NCBI RefSeq assembly: GCF_024345795.1
Contig: NZ_JAGQBU010000006.1
Coordinates: forward strand, 1-64,000
Reading direction: 5' to 3'
Origin: Synechococcus sp. J7-Johnson
Lineage (GTDB): Bacteria > Cyanobacteriota > Cyanobacteriia > PCC-6307 > Cyanobiaceae
Length of the DNA: 64,000 bases
The notes below the pieces were generated by a model. That model was not told the DNA's origin, made no database searches, and was given only the letters and a program-made list of their open reading frames with translations. This document shows positions 55,638-63,043 of this stretch, piece by piece. Every line of letters begins with the position of its first letter. Position 1 is the stretch's first letter. The position numbers and the translations under genes were made by a program.

Positions 55638-56789
55638 ATGCAGGACAAGCTCACCCTGATGATCCCCGGTCCCACGCCGGTGCCGGAGACCGTCCTGCTG
55701 GCCATGAGCCGCCACCCGATCGGCCATCGCAGCGGCGAATTCCAGGCGATCGTTAAGCACACCACGGCGCAGCTCAAGTGGCTGCACCAGACGAGCGGTG
55801 ATGTGCTGGCCCTCACCGGCAGTGGCACCGCCGCGATGGAGGCCGGCATCATCAACGTGTTGAGCCGGGGCGACAAGGTTCTCTGCGGGGACAACGGCAA
55901 GTTCGGCGAGCGCTGGGTGAAGGTGGCCAGGGCCTACGGCCTGGAGGTGGAGGTGATCAGCGCCGACTGGGGCCAGCCCCTTGATCCGGAGGCCTTCCGC
56001 CTGGCCCTCGAAGCCGACAGCGATAAGAAGATTCGCGCGGTGATCCTCACCCATTCGGAAACTTCCACCGGGGTGATCAACGACCTTGAGACGATCGCCC
56101 GTCATGTCCATGCCCATGGCCAGGCTCTGGTGGTGGCTGACTGCGTCACCAGCCTGGGGGCCTGCCCGGTGCCCGTGGAAGCCTGGGGCCTGGATGTGGT
56201 GGGCTCCGGCTCCCAGAAGGGATACATGATGCCGCCGGGCCTGGCCTTCGTGGCGATGAGCGAGCGCGCCTGGGAAGCGCACAAGCGTTCCGATCTGCCC
56301 AAGTTCTACCTGGATCTGGGCAAGTACCGGAAATCAGCCGCTGCCGACAGCAATCCATTCACGCCTCCGGTGACGCTGTATTACGCACTGGAAGCAGCCC
56401 TGGGAATGATGGAGCAGGAAGGACTTGATGCCATTTTCGCTCGCCATGCCCGGCTGCAGCGGGCCACCCAGGCGGCCATGCGCGCCATCGGCCTGCCTCT
56501 CTACGCCGCCGAAGGCCACGGCAGCCCGTCGATCACGGCTGTGGCCCCTGAGGGTCTGGACGCCGAGGTTTTGCGAAAGAAGATCAAGGAGCGCTACGAC
56601 ATTCTGCTGGCCGGCGGCCAGGATCACCTGAAGGGCAAGGTGTTCCGCATCGGCCACCTGGGTTTCGTCTGCGATCGCGACGTCCTCACCGTGGTGGCCG
56701 CCATCGAGGCGACCCTGCAGGAGCTGGGCGCCACCCGGCAGCCGGTGGGGGCGGGTCTGGCCGCGGCGGCCCGGGAACTGACGATCTGA
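55638..56789 (+). CDS. Class V PLP aminotransferase (serine/alanine-glyoxylate type)
   Basis: 383 aa from ATG 55638, which gives MQDKLTLMIPGPTPVPETVL; the frame is open upstream but lacks family resemblance. LALTGSGTAAMEAGIINVLS, LTHSETSTGVINDLE, VVADCVTSLGACPVPVEAWG and VVGSGSQKGYMMPPGLAF, with the PLP-binding Lys, place it among alanine/serine-glyoxylate aminotransferases; relatives were once called the small subunit of a soluble hydrogenase. In a phototroph it would convert photorespiratory glyoxylate to glycine. Substrate preference cannot be read from the sequence. It is followed by a hairpin terminator and tRNA-Gly. Confidence 0.9.
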   Translation: MQDKLTLMIPGPTPVPETVLLAMSRHPIGHRSGEFQAIVKHTTAQLKWLHQTSGDVLALTGSGTAAMEAGIINVLSRGDKVLCGDNGKFGERWVKVARAYGLEVEVISADWGQPLDPEAFRLALEADSDKKIRAVILTHSETSTGVINDLETIARHVHAHGQALVVADCVTSLGACPVPVEAWGLDVVGSGSQKGYMMPPGLAFVAMSERAWEAHKRSDLPKFYLDLGKYRKSAAADSNPFTPPVTLYYALEAALGMMEQEGLDAIFARHARLQRATQAAMRAIGLPLYAAEGHGSPSITAVAPEGLDAEVLRKKIKERYDILLAGGQDHLKGKVFRIGHLGFVCDRDVLTVVAAIEATLQELGATRQPVGAGLAAAARELTI

Positions 56790-56796
56790 GGGACAG

Positions 56797-56830
56797 ACGG
56801 ACTGCTGGGCAAAACCCCATCAGTCCGTTT
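56797..56830 (+). terminator. Hairpin terminator after the aminotransferase gene
   Basis: ACGGACTG at 56797-56804 pairs with CAGTCCGT at 56821-56828; after one mismatch, TGGG pairs with CCCA, closing a loop of about six bases. A short TTT follows on the plus strand. It begins seven bases after the aminotransferase stop and ends before the tRNA. TAAGAT at 56833-56838 may be the -10 box of the tRNA promoter, without a clear -35. Confidence 0.7.
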
Positions 56831-56846
56831 GCTAAGATCAAAAAAT

Positions 56847-56918
56847 GCGGGTGTAATTCAGTGGTAGAATGTCAGCTTCCCAAGCTGAACGTCGCCGGTT
56901 CGAGCCCGGTCACCCGCT
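56847..56918 (+). tRNA. tRNA-Gly (anticodon CCC)
   Basis: A full cloverleaf can be drawn. Acceptor strands GCGGGTG and CACCCGC pair perfectly, the D-arm is ATTC-AGTGGTA-GAAT, the anticodon arm is TCAGC-TTCCCAA-GCTGA with CCC at positions 34-36, the variable region is short, and the T-arm is GCCGG-TTCGAGC-CCGGT (with one wobble pair). The discriminator is T and CCA is not encoded. It reads GGG glycine codons, which are frequent in GC-rich genomes. Confidence 0.95.
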
Positions 56919-56951
56919 TTAGCAAAGAAAAACGTCGTCAGCTCCACTCTC

Positions 56952-57143
56952 TCAGGATCTGGGCTTGATCACCTGGAGAATCTGAGGTCCGATGCTGCCG
57001 GCACGTCGCTCGCAATCAAGAGACTTAAGTACAGCCTGGGCCGCTTCGACAAGATCACCACGCAGGGCAGCAGCTTCAGCATGGGATTCATGCTTTGCAG
57101 CTTCCTGGAGGAACTGGCTTCGTTGCTCTGATCCCTGTGACAT
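56952..57143 (-). CDS. Small conserved-looking helical protein (63 aa)
   Basis: 63 aa from ATG 57143 (MSQGSEQRSQFLQEAAKHES). The sequence is helix-rich: AAALRGDLVEAAQAVLKSL followed by DCERRAGSIGPQILQVIKPR. The helix-turn-helix arrangement around RGDLVEA resembles one TPR-like unit. I recall similar small proteins in marine and freshwater picocyanobacteria but no established function. No signal or membrane segment. It is on the minus strand, convergent with the tRNA. Confidence 0.55.
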   Translation of the reverse strand: MSQGSEQRSQFLQEAAKHESHAEAAALRGDLVEAAQAVLKSLDCERRAGSIGPQILQVIKPRS

Positions 57144-57269
57144 GGCGATCGAAGATCGCGTTTGAACCGCAAGCACAACAACAAATCAATCTTCAGCGAC
57201 TTTAACGGTTGATCGAGAAGTTGACTTGAAAGAGAGAGGAATGCAGACAGGTTGAGACGATCTCAGGTG

Positions 57270-57509
57270 TCAGGTGCCTGGCTCTTCACCCAGATCACCG
57301 AGGACATCGATCTGGGACCGCAGCTGGTCGGCCCGACTGGTGTCACCACGGCTGATGGCGATGGCCAGGGCAAATTCCAGCTTCTCGAGCTGGTGGCCAC
57401 CTTCGATGTAGCCAGGGCGGTGGATGAAAGGCTGGGGTGGCATCGACCCCCCGTTACGGGGCAGGGGGCAGGCCGGATAGGTGCTGACCACGGTTGTTTT
57501 TCTTTTCAT
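57270..57509 (-). CDS. Small unknown protein (79 aa)
   Basis: 79 aa from ATG 57509 (MKRKTTVVSTYPACPLPRNG). A Pro-rich, presumably unfolded N-terminal half (GGSMPPQPFIHRPGYIEGG) is followed by one helical hairpin, HQLEKLEFALAIAISRGDTSRADQLRSQI, ending GDLGEEPGT. The hairpin pattern, helix-RGDxxxA-helix, echoes the neighbouring 63-aa protein. I recognise no family. A much longer open frame around it (to 57869) overlaps the gene at 57571 and looks non-coding in its upper part. Confidence 0.5.
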   Translation of the reverse strand: MKRKTTVVSTYPACPLPRNGGSMPPQPFIHRPGYIEGGHQLEKLEFALAIAISRGDTSRADQLRSQIDVLGDLGEEPGT

Positions 57510-57570
57510 TCTGCCACTCAGGAGCAGGCCACTGCCAGCTTGAGTGATAGGGACACGCCAGGAATTTGGC

Positions 57571-57861
57571 TCAGGCGGCCATATCCAGCTCCTGCGGTGG
57601 GGCAGGCTCGAGCGCCGCTGGAGCGGACATAGGGGCTGACGTCTCGAGCAGTTGGCGGCAGTCCCGCAGCAGCACCTCCACATTGGAGAGCGCCTGAAGT
57701 TGGTCGGACTGCGGCTGCTGGTCGTCCTCCAGCGCCATCTCCAGCAGGCCAAGCCGTTGCTCCAGATGCACCAGCCGGTGCGACAAGGCCGCCACCGTCT
57801 GAGCGAGATCTTCGGCCGTGCGGGTGATGCGGAACGACACCGATTCAGGGGCCATGGCCAT
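57571..57861 (-). CDS. Small coiled-coil protein (96 aa)
   Basis: 96 aa from ATG 57861 (MAMAPESVSFRITRTAEDLA). Residues about 10-70 form one long amphipathic helix with leucine/valine heptads: LAQTVAALSHRLVHLEQRLGLLEMALED, then LQALSNVEVLLRDCRQLLETS. The C-terminal 25 residues are Ala/Pro-rich. It is likely an oligomerising helix of unknown function. It diverges from the AbrB-type gene at 57948. Confidence 0.6.
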   Translation of the reverse strand: MAMAPESVSFRITRTAEDLAQTVAALSHRLVHLEQRLGLLEMALEDDQQPQSDQLQALSNVEVLLRDCRQLLETSAPMSAPAALEPAPPQELDMAA

Positions 57862-57947
57862 CGAGCCAAGAAGGCCGATCACAACACAGAACCGCCCAAC
57901 GCTCAAGCCATCTCCCAGACTGAGGCGTCCTTGCGTCTCGTGCGGGC

Positions 57948-58469
57948 ATGTCCAGTCTGGCCACTCTGGCGATCTACATCCTGGCCGGTCTGGGTGGTGG
58001 CTTGCTCGCCCTGCGGACGGGAATTCCGGCGGCGCCCCTGGCGGGCGCCCTGCTCGGCGCGAGCCTGGTGAGCATGAGCGGGCGCTGGGATGCGGCCCAC
58101 TGGCCCCCTGGGACCAGCACGGGCCTGGAGATCGCGATCGGCACCGTGATCGGCACCGGCCTCACCAGCGCAGCGCTGACGGAACTGCGGCACCTGTGGC
58201 GGCCGGCGATCCTGATCACCGTCACCCTGGTGGCCACAGGCCTGGTGGTCGGCCTCTGGAGCAGCCGGCTGCTGGGTGTCGATCCGATCATCACCTTGCT
58301 GGGGGCCGCCCCTGGCGGCATCAGCGGCATGAGCCTGGTAGGCGCTGAATTCGGTGTCGGTGCCGCCGTAGCGGCCCTGCACGCGGTCCGGCTGATCACG
58401 GTGCTGCTGGTGCTGCCGATGGTGATCAGGTTGGTGCTGTCATTCACAGCTGGTCATTCCTCCAGTTGA
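57948..58469 (+). CDS. AbrB/YGL-type membrane protein, half length
   Basis: 173 aa. Five or so hydrophobic segments; motifs GGGLLALRTGIPAAPLAGALLGA, GLEIAIGTVIGTGLTSAALTEL and LLGAAPGGISGMSLVGAEFGVG. The Gly-rich PAAPLAGALLGA and APGGISGM repeats are typical of the AbrB (pfam05145) membrane family, whose full-length members are about 340-350 aa with two such halves. This protein is one half, so it would act as a dimer or as a shortened form. Despite the name, these proteins are not DNA-binding. ATG 57948. Confidence 0.75.
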   Translation: MSSLATLAIYILAGLGGGLLALRTGIPAAPLAGALLGASLVSMSGRWDAAHWPPGTSTGLEIAIGTVIGTGLTSAALTELRHLWRPAILITVTLVATGLVVGLWSSRLLGVDPIITLLGAAPGGISGMSLVGAEFGVGAAVAALHAVRLITVLLVLPMVIRLVLSFTAGHSSS

Positions 58470-58550
58470 CGAGCCCAAGGGCCGCCCCCTCGACAGTTCG
58501 GAGTCGACCGATACGTTGGTGCCCGATGCCTGGCTCCGCGCACCGATTCA

Positions 58551-59054
58551 ATGCTCTCCCGTCTCCTCTGCCCCTGCCCGACTGCAACGGAGCCCAAGAG
58601 GGGCCGCAGGCTGAAGTGGGCCCTGCGGCGGATCCTGGCGCCCTCCCTGGTGCTTCTGGCCAGCCCGCTGCCTTTGCTGAGCCAGCCTGCGCTGCTGGCC
58701 CAGGTCAGCCAGCCGGACCCCAGCAATCCAGCCAACAAGGGCGCCGAGGTGTATTGCTTCATGCGCAAGGCCGGCAATGACCACGAGGTGAGCTGGAGCG
58801 CCGCCTACGCCCTGATCAAACGCCAGAGCGCCAGTCTGTTCAAGACCTCTCCTGAACATGCCGCCGTCATGATCACCGAGGCAGTGGTCAAGTCCCCCGA
58901 TGCCTTCCCCGACTGCGGCCGCTTCCTCGGAGCCCTCTTCGGCAGTGAAAAGCCCGCGCCGCTCAGAACCGACATCCCCGCGAGCGGCAGCACCGGCCCT
59001 GTTGCCATCCCCAGCGGCGGCGGAACCACACGCCCTGACCGCTATTCCTACTGA
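58551..59054 (+). CDS. Exported DUF6554 family protein
   Basis: 167 aa. The N-terminus has a basic region (PKRGRRLKWALRRI) then LAPSLVLLASPLPLLSQPALLAQ, a probable signal peptide with AQ as the cleavage neighbourhood. The mature core reads NKGAEVYCFMRKAGNDHEVSWSAAYALIKRQ and MITEAVVKSPDAFPDCGRFLGALFG, with two cysteines that could form a disulfide; this is the pattern I associate with DUF6554, restricted to cyanobacteria. The tail is Gly/Ser/Pro-rich. The next gene probably starts within or just after its 3' end. Confidence 0.7.
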   Translation: MLSRLLCPCPTATEPKRGRRLKWALRRILAPSLVLLASPLPLLSQPALLAQVSQPDPSNPANKGAEVYCFMRKAGNDHEVSWSAAYALIKRQSASLFKTSPEHAAVMITEAVVKSPDAFPDCGRFLGALFGSEKPAPLRTDIPASGSTGPVAIPSGGGTTRPDRYSY

Positions 59055-59466
59055 TTTCCTTCGCGAGGAACCCCATCGGGCCCTCTGGTGCACCGCCCTG
59101 GCGCTGACCCTGGCCCTGGGCGGTTGTGCGGCGGCGGCACCCCCGACCTCGGACTCTCCACGGCTGCGCCAGGACGAGTGCCTCGATGAGGTCAAGGTGG
59201 ATCAGCTCGATGAGGCCCTGGAGCGCTGCGACAAGGTGGTGAACACCTTCCCGCTCGAGGCCCGTCCCCTCAGCGACCGCTTCGTGATCCACACCCTCAG
59301 GGGCGAGCAGACCAGGGCCTGCCAGGACATCGAGAGGGCGGCAGAGCTGCTGAAGGCCGCCAGCAACGGTAAACCGGCGAAGGATGCCGAAGATCCCCAA
59401 CTGGTCATAGACATTGGTGTGCGCCAGGAAAGCTGCCGTGACATACCGGCCGCCGCGGCCCCCTGA
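59002..59466 (+). CDS. Probable lipoprotein, unknown function
   Basis: About 154 aa if started at TTG 59002; an ATG at 58900 in the same frame is also possible, and both overlap the DUF6554 gene. The clear part is WCTALALTLALGGCAAAA, a hydrophobic helix ending in a canonical lipobox (L-G-G-C), so the protein is probably anchored in a membrane. The mature portion, LDEVKVDQLDEALERCDKVVNTFPLEARPL and FVIHTLRGEQTRACQDIERAAELL, looks like one or two TPR-like helical pairs. The start is uncertain because no ATG lies near the lipobox helix. It converges with the SNF2 helicase gene, with one base between. Confidence 0.6.
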   Translation: MPSPAAAEPHALTAIPTDFLREEPHRALWCTALALTLALGGCAAAAPPTSDSPRLRQDECLDEVKVDQLDEALERCDKVVNTFPLEARPLSDRFVIHTLRGEQTRACQDIERAAELLKAASNGKPAKDAEDPQLVIDIGVRQESCRDIPAAAAP

Positions 59467-59467
59467 C

Positions 59468-61084
59468 TCACCAGGCCTCCAGCAACTGGCGCACCATCGC
59501 CGGCAGGGCCTGGCGGCGCAGGATCGCCTGACGTCCCCCAAGGGCCAGGGCAATCCGCTCGGCCTTGCTGGCAATCAGCCCATCCACCAGCTGATCGGCC
59601 ACGCCCAGCTGCAGCCAGTGAGTGGTGAGGGGCCCGGTCATGCCGATGCGATGGGCACGGTCCTCCGCCTGCTCGGTGTCGCCCGGGGTCCAGGGCCTCT
59701 CCAGCAGGACCACGTGGCTGGCACGGTGCAGGGTGAAGCCGAGGCCCGCCACAGCAAAGGTGGCCACCAGCAGCGGCACCCGGCCCGCCTGGAAGGACTC
59801 CACCTGGCGCTGCCGCTGCGGCGGCCTGAGCCGGCCTGTGAGCACGGCACCTCCCAGGTTCGCGGCCAGCCGCTCGGCAGGGGCCACGAAAGCCGTGAAC
59901 ACCACCACCGCCGCGCCGCCTGCGAGCAGCTCCGTCACCAGAGCCTGGGCTGCCGGCAGCTTGTATGCAGCTCCGATCTGCCTGAGGGCCGTGAGCATCG
60001 CCAGGGATTCCGCATCGCGGCGCACCTCGCCGCGGGCGGCCCGCAGGCGGTAGTGCTCCACACGCTGCTGCAGTTCATGCTCGAACCCCTGGGCCTGGCT
60101 GGGATCGAGCGTCACGGGGCAGATCAGGCGGCGCTTTGGGGGGAGATCGAGGCAATCCTGCTTGCGCCGGTGCAGCACCAGAGGCTGAATCAGCCGGTGC
60201 AGGTCCTCCAGGCGTTCAGCGCCGTTGGCCTGCCAGTGGCGGCGCCCGCCGCTTTCGCGCCAATGGCCCTGGCAGTAAGTCTGCTCAAAGCTGAGCTGAT
60301 CCCGGCCGAGGGGGTGATCGATCGCCGCCAGCAGGGGGAACAGCTGCGATGGGCGGCCGTTCTTCATCGGGGTCCCGCTTAGAAGCCAGATCGCCCGCAG
60401 GCGCGGGTGACGGGCAAGGCGCAGCAGCGCCCGGGTGCGCAGCGCCCCCAGGTTCTGCGCGAAGTGGGCCTCATCCACGATCAGGACGGTGCCGGCAGGG
60501 GGCAGCTCCACTGGCAGCCGCGCCCAGCTGAACAGCTCCACGGCCAGTTCCAGGGCCAGGGACTCCTGCCGCCAGAGATCGTGAAGGCCCACCGGGGCCA
60601 CCACGGCAATGCGGCAGTCGGCGCAGCGTGAGAGGGCCCGTGCCGCCACCAGAGCGGAGAGGGTCTTGCCCAGACCCATCGCATGGGCCAGCACCGCCCC
60701 ACGGCGAGCAAGCAGCCAGCGGGCCGCCGTGCGTTGGTGGGCGAACAGCTGCCGCCCATCCGGCAAGGGATCCTCCAGCTGGGCCGCGGCCACCAGCTGA
60801 CGGTGCGGCGGCAAGGGGGGCAGGGGCTGGCGCAGCCAGGCCATCCACTGGGCCAGGTCGGGCTCGATCGCGAAGCGACCCGCCAGCAGAGCCTCCAGCT
60901 GACCTGCAGCCTCCAGCGGAAACTCCCAGCCAGGGCGCTGGGGCCGCCAGCGGCCCGCCGGCCTGATCCTGCGCAGCTGAGCCTGGGTGACCGGATCGAA
61001 CGGCGAAATCACCTCAATCAGGCCGCAGGATCCAAGCCGCAGCTGGCAGCGTGACGACGTCCCTCGCGTGGCTCCCAGGGACAC
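59468..61084 (-). CDS. SNF2-family DNA translocase with HARP-like N-terminal domain
   Basis: 538 aa from GTG 61084. The N-terminal 75 residues, with IRPAGRWRPQRPGWEFPLEA, resemble the HARP motif that precedes the motor in annealing helicases such as SMARCAL1. The motor shows ARRGAVLAHAMGLGKTLSAL (motif I), VLIVDEAHFAQNLGALRTRA (motif II, DEAH), IWLLSGTPMKNGRPSQLFPL (motif III), VVVFTAFVAPAERLAANLGG and RPWTPGDTEQAEDRAHRIG (motif VI). Such enzymes translocate on DNA and can re-anneal single strands at stalled forks. The protein is compact, without extra nuclease or zinc domains. It is divergent from the HNH gene, with 132 bp between the starts. Confidence 0.85.
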   Translation of the reverse strand: MSLGATRGTSSRCQLRLGSCGLIEVISPFDPVTQAQLRRIRPAGRWRPQRPGWEFPLEAAGQLEALLAGRFAIEPDLAQWMAWLRQPLPPLPPHRQLVAAAQLEDPLPDGRQLFAHQRTAARWLLARRGAVLAHAMGLGKTLSALVAARALSRCADCRIAVVAPVGLHDLWRQESLALELAVELFSWARLPVELPPAGTVLIVDEAHFAQNLGALRTRALLRLARHPRLRAIWLLSGTPMKNGRPSQLFPLLAAIDHPLGRDQLSFEQTYCQGHWRESGGRRHWQANGAERLEDLHRLIQPLVLHRRKQDCLDLPPKRRLICPVTLDPSQAQGFEHELQQRVEHYRLRAARGEVRRDAESLAMLTALRQIGAAYKLPAAQALVTELLAGGAAVVVFTAFVAPAERLAANLGGAVLTGRLRPPQRQRQVESFQAGRVPLLVATFAVAGLGFTLHRASHVVLLERPWTPGDTEQAEDRAHRIGMTGPLTTHWLQLGVADQLVDGLIASKAERIALALGGRQAILRRQALPAMVRQLLEAW

Positions 61085-61216
61085 CGCCGCGCTTCATGGA
61101 TATGAAGTCTAGTCAGCCTGGCGCTTTGAACCAGCCCTGGCGATCAGCTTGGGGAATTGAAGTCGTCGACACATTGACAGAACAGAAGCCATGGGCAAAC
61201 TGTCCGCAACCGAGGC

Positions 61217-61633
61217 ATGGGAATGCAGGTCAGGGATGCCGTCTTCCTTGAGGATCTCTGCCCCAAGTTGCGCGTAAGGCGCTGGAGACAATCCCTGCAC
61301 AAACAGACCCAACATCGCTGTATTTACTGCGGCAGTCGTTCCGAATCGATTGATCATCTGCTGCCACGCTGCCGCGGCGGTCTGAGCGTGACCGAAAACT
61401 GCGTTCCGGCCTGCCTGGCCTGCAACGGCCACAAAAGCGACGCCGATGCCTTCGACTGGTACCGGCGTCAACGCTTCTACGACCCACGCCGGGCAATGGC
61501 GATCCGGGCCTGGATGGAGGGTGACCTGCGCCTGGCCGTGCGCCTGCTGCAGTGGGCCACTCCCGAACCAGCGGCAGCAACCCAGGGCTCGGTCCTGCCC
61601 CAGAGCCCGACCATGACCCTGCAGGCGGCCTGA
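61217..61633 (+). CDS. HNH endonuclease domain protein
   Basis: 138 aa from ATG 61217. The HNH module is complete: HRCIYCGSRSESIDHLLPRCRGG and NCVPACLACNGHKSD, with two CxxC pairs for a structural zinc, DH as the catalytic Asp-His, N of the HNH triad and the third His in NGHKSD. The C-terminal part, WYRRQRFYDPRRAMAIRAWM, is basic-helical and may bind DNA. A TTGACA sequence at 61174-61179 could be its -35 box, but its -10 partner is weak. It is adjacent and divergent to the SNF2 gene. Confidence 0.85.
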   Translation: MGMQVRDAVFLEDLCPKLRVRRWRQSLHKQTQHRCIYCGSRSESIDHLLPRCRGGLSVTENCVPACLACNGHKSDADAFDWYRRQRFYDPRRAMAIRAWMEGDLRLAVRLLQWATPEPAAATQGSVLPQSPTMTLQAA

Positions 61634-61658
61634 AGCCAAAACGCCTTCCATAAACCCA

Positions 61659-61877
61659 TCACCAGACTCTGCAGGCCGCTGGTCCGTTGTGGCGCTCGCA
61701 GATGGCCCCGAGTTGATCGGGCTGCTCAGGCGCCACCAAGGCGGCCGTGAGCACCAGGCCCACCAACAACAGCGGAAGAGCAGCCACGGCATGGGGGGAG
61801 CTCCAGGGGCGTCCCCGGCCGGGACGAACCAGGCTCGTGGGGAGGAGACGGGGTGTAGAGAAGCAGGAGGCGGCCAT
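61659..61877 (-). CDS. Small membrane protein with Cys-containing tail (72 aa)
   Basis: 72 aa from ATG 61877; a TTG four codons upstream is possible. A basic N-terminus (LVRPGRGRPWSSPHAVA) precedes one transmembrane helix, ALPLLLVGLVLTAALVA, about residues 33-50, and the tail GAICERHNGPAACRVW with two cysteines. Similar one-helix proteins ending in this type of tail occur, as far as I recall, in other picocyanobacteria. The function is unknown. It is divergent from the SDR gene at 61910 and convergent with the HNH gene. Confidence 0.6.
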   Translation of the reverse strand: MAASCFSTPRLLPTSLVRPGRGRPWSSPHAVAALPLLLVGLVLTAALVAPEQPDQLGAICERHNGPAACRVW

Positions 61878-61909
61878 CCAGGGAATCAAGCAGTGATACA
61901 GGTGTACTC

Positions 61910-62830
61910 ATGGTGAGTGCTGTTGTCAACCGCAGCCCATGGAGCGGGGCCTCCGGCCGGATGCTGGTGCTGGGGGGCGGCTACAGCGGCAAGAACTTCG
62001 CCGTGGCCGTGGCCGCCACCGGCATGCCGGTGCTGATCAGCCACCGTCCCGGTGGCGCTCCCGTGGTCGGGGAAGGAATCAACCCGGTGGCCTTCACCAG
62101 CGAGCTCAGGCCGGGACTCGAGCCCACCGCCCTGGAGGACGTGACCCATGTGCTGGTCACCATTCCCCCCGGCCGTGACGGCAGGGATCCTGTGCTGGAG
62201 AGCCTGGGCGCCATCCTGGCCGACCTGCCGCTGCGATGGCTGGGCTACCTCTCCACCTCCGGGGTCTATGGCGATCGCGCCGGCGCCTGGGTCCAGGAAA
62301 GCGACACCCCCGCACCGGGATTGCTCCGCAGCCGGGCACGGCTGGCCTGCGAACAGGCGTGGCAAGCCACTGGCCTGCCCCTGCAGGTGTTCCGCCTGCC
62401 GGCGATCTATGGACCCGGCCGCTGCCCGTTCAACGGCCTGCGCAGCGGCAGCAGCCGCCTGATCCACAAACCCGCCCAGGTGTTCAGCCGCATCCACGTC
62501 GATGACATCACTGGAGCCCTGCTGCACAACCTCGCCCTGCCGTGTGCCCAGCGACCGGCAGTGCTCAATCTGGCGGACGACAGACCCTGCCCGTCCAGTG
62601 AAACCCTGGGCTACGCCGCCCACCTGCTGAACTGCAAATTGCCCGAGGTGGAGCCCTATGGGCGGATCCAGGAGAGCCTCAGTCCGATGGCCCGCAGCTT
62701 CTGGAGCGAGAACCGGCGCACCAGCAACCGGCGCCTCTGCGTCGAGCTCGGCTACCAGTTGCGCTACCCCAGCTACCGGGAAGGGTTCCGCGCCTGCCTG
62801 CTGGAGGAAGAACGCTGGGCTGGTGGCTGA
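61910..62830 (+). CDS. NAD(P)-dependent epimerase/dehydratase-like SDR protein
   Basis: 306 aa from ATG 61910; ATG 61961 (MLVLGGGYSGKNFAVAVA) is an equally good start that puts the Rossmann loop at the N-terminus, as is usual in this group. GRMLVLGGGYSGKNF binds the nucleotide, HVLVTIPPGRDG, YLSTSGVYGDRAGAWVQES (Ser/Thr-containing active-site strand) and VFRLPAIYGPGRCP follow. The usual Tyr-x-x-x-Lys catalytic motif is not evident at the expected place (LRSRARLACEQAW lies there), so redox activity is doubtful or the fold serves another role. It belongs to the extended SDR superfamily. Confidence 0.75.
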   Translation: MVSAVVNRSPWSGASGRMLVLGGGYSGKNFAVAVAATGMPVLISHRPGGAPVVGEGINPVAFTSELRPGLEPTALEDVTHVLVTIPPGRDGRDPVLESLGAILADLPLRWLGYLSTSGVYGDRAGAWVQESDTPAPGLLRSRARLACEQAWQATGLPLQVFRLPAIYGPGRCPFNGLRSGSSRLIHKPAQVFSRIHVDDITGALLHNLALPCAQRPAVLNLADDRPCPSSETLGYAAHLLNCKLPEVEPYGRIQESLSPMARSFWSENRRTSNRRLCVELGYQLRYPSYREGFRACLLEEERWAGG

Positions 62831-62863
62831 CACAAAGGGCCAGGGCAGCTGCCGCCAGCAGGC

Positions 62864-63043
62864 TCAGCGGGGGGCTGGCTCCCCCTGCTCCGGGCACACC
62901 GGAGTCGCCAGCGGTTGAAGATTGGTGAGGCTGGGAATGTTCAGATCAGCGTTCAAGCGGCACCAGTCGATCACCACCCATTTCTTCTGCAACCCGTGAG
63001 CCAGGCCCAGCACCAGTCCCCCCAGAAGCAACCAGCGGATCAT
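62864..63043 (-). CDS. Small membrane-anchored protein (59 aa)
   Basis: 59 aa from ATG 63043 (MIRWLLLGGLVLGLAHGLQK). One hydrophobic N-terminal helix is followed by KWVVIDWCRLNADLNIPSL and a short polar end with one further cysteine. Its start codon overlaps the divergent pdxA ATG by two bases (CATG). I recall similar proteins next to pdxA in related genomes, but cannot verify this. The function is unknown. Confidence 0.55.
   Translation of the reverse strand: MIRWLLLGGLVLGLAHGLQKKWVVIDWCRLNADLNIPSLTNLQPLATPVCPEQGEPAPR

Noticed and set aside
57510-57869. Upper part of a 199-codon minus-strand frame ending at 57270
   Set aside because: This part overlaps the coiled-coil gene in another frame and reads as Arg/Ser/Trp-rich noise; only the last 79 codons from ATG 57509 look real.
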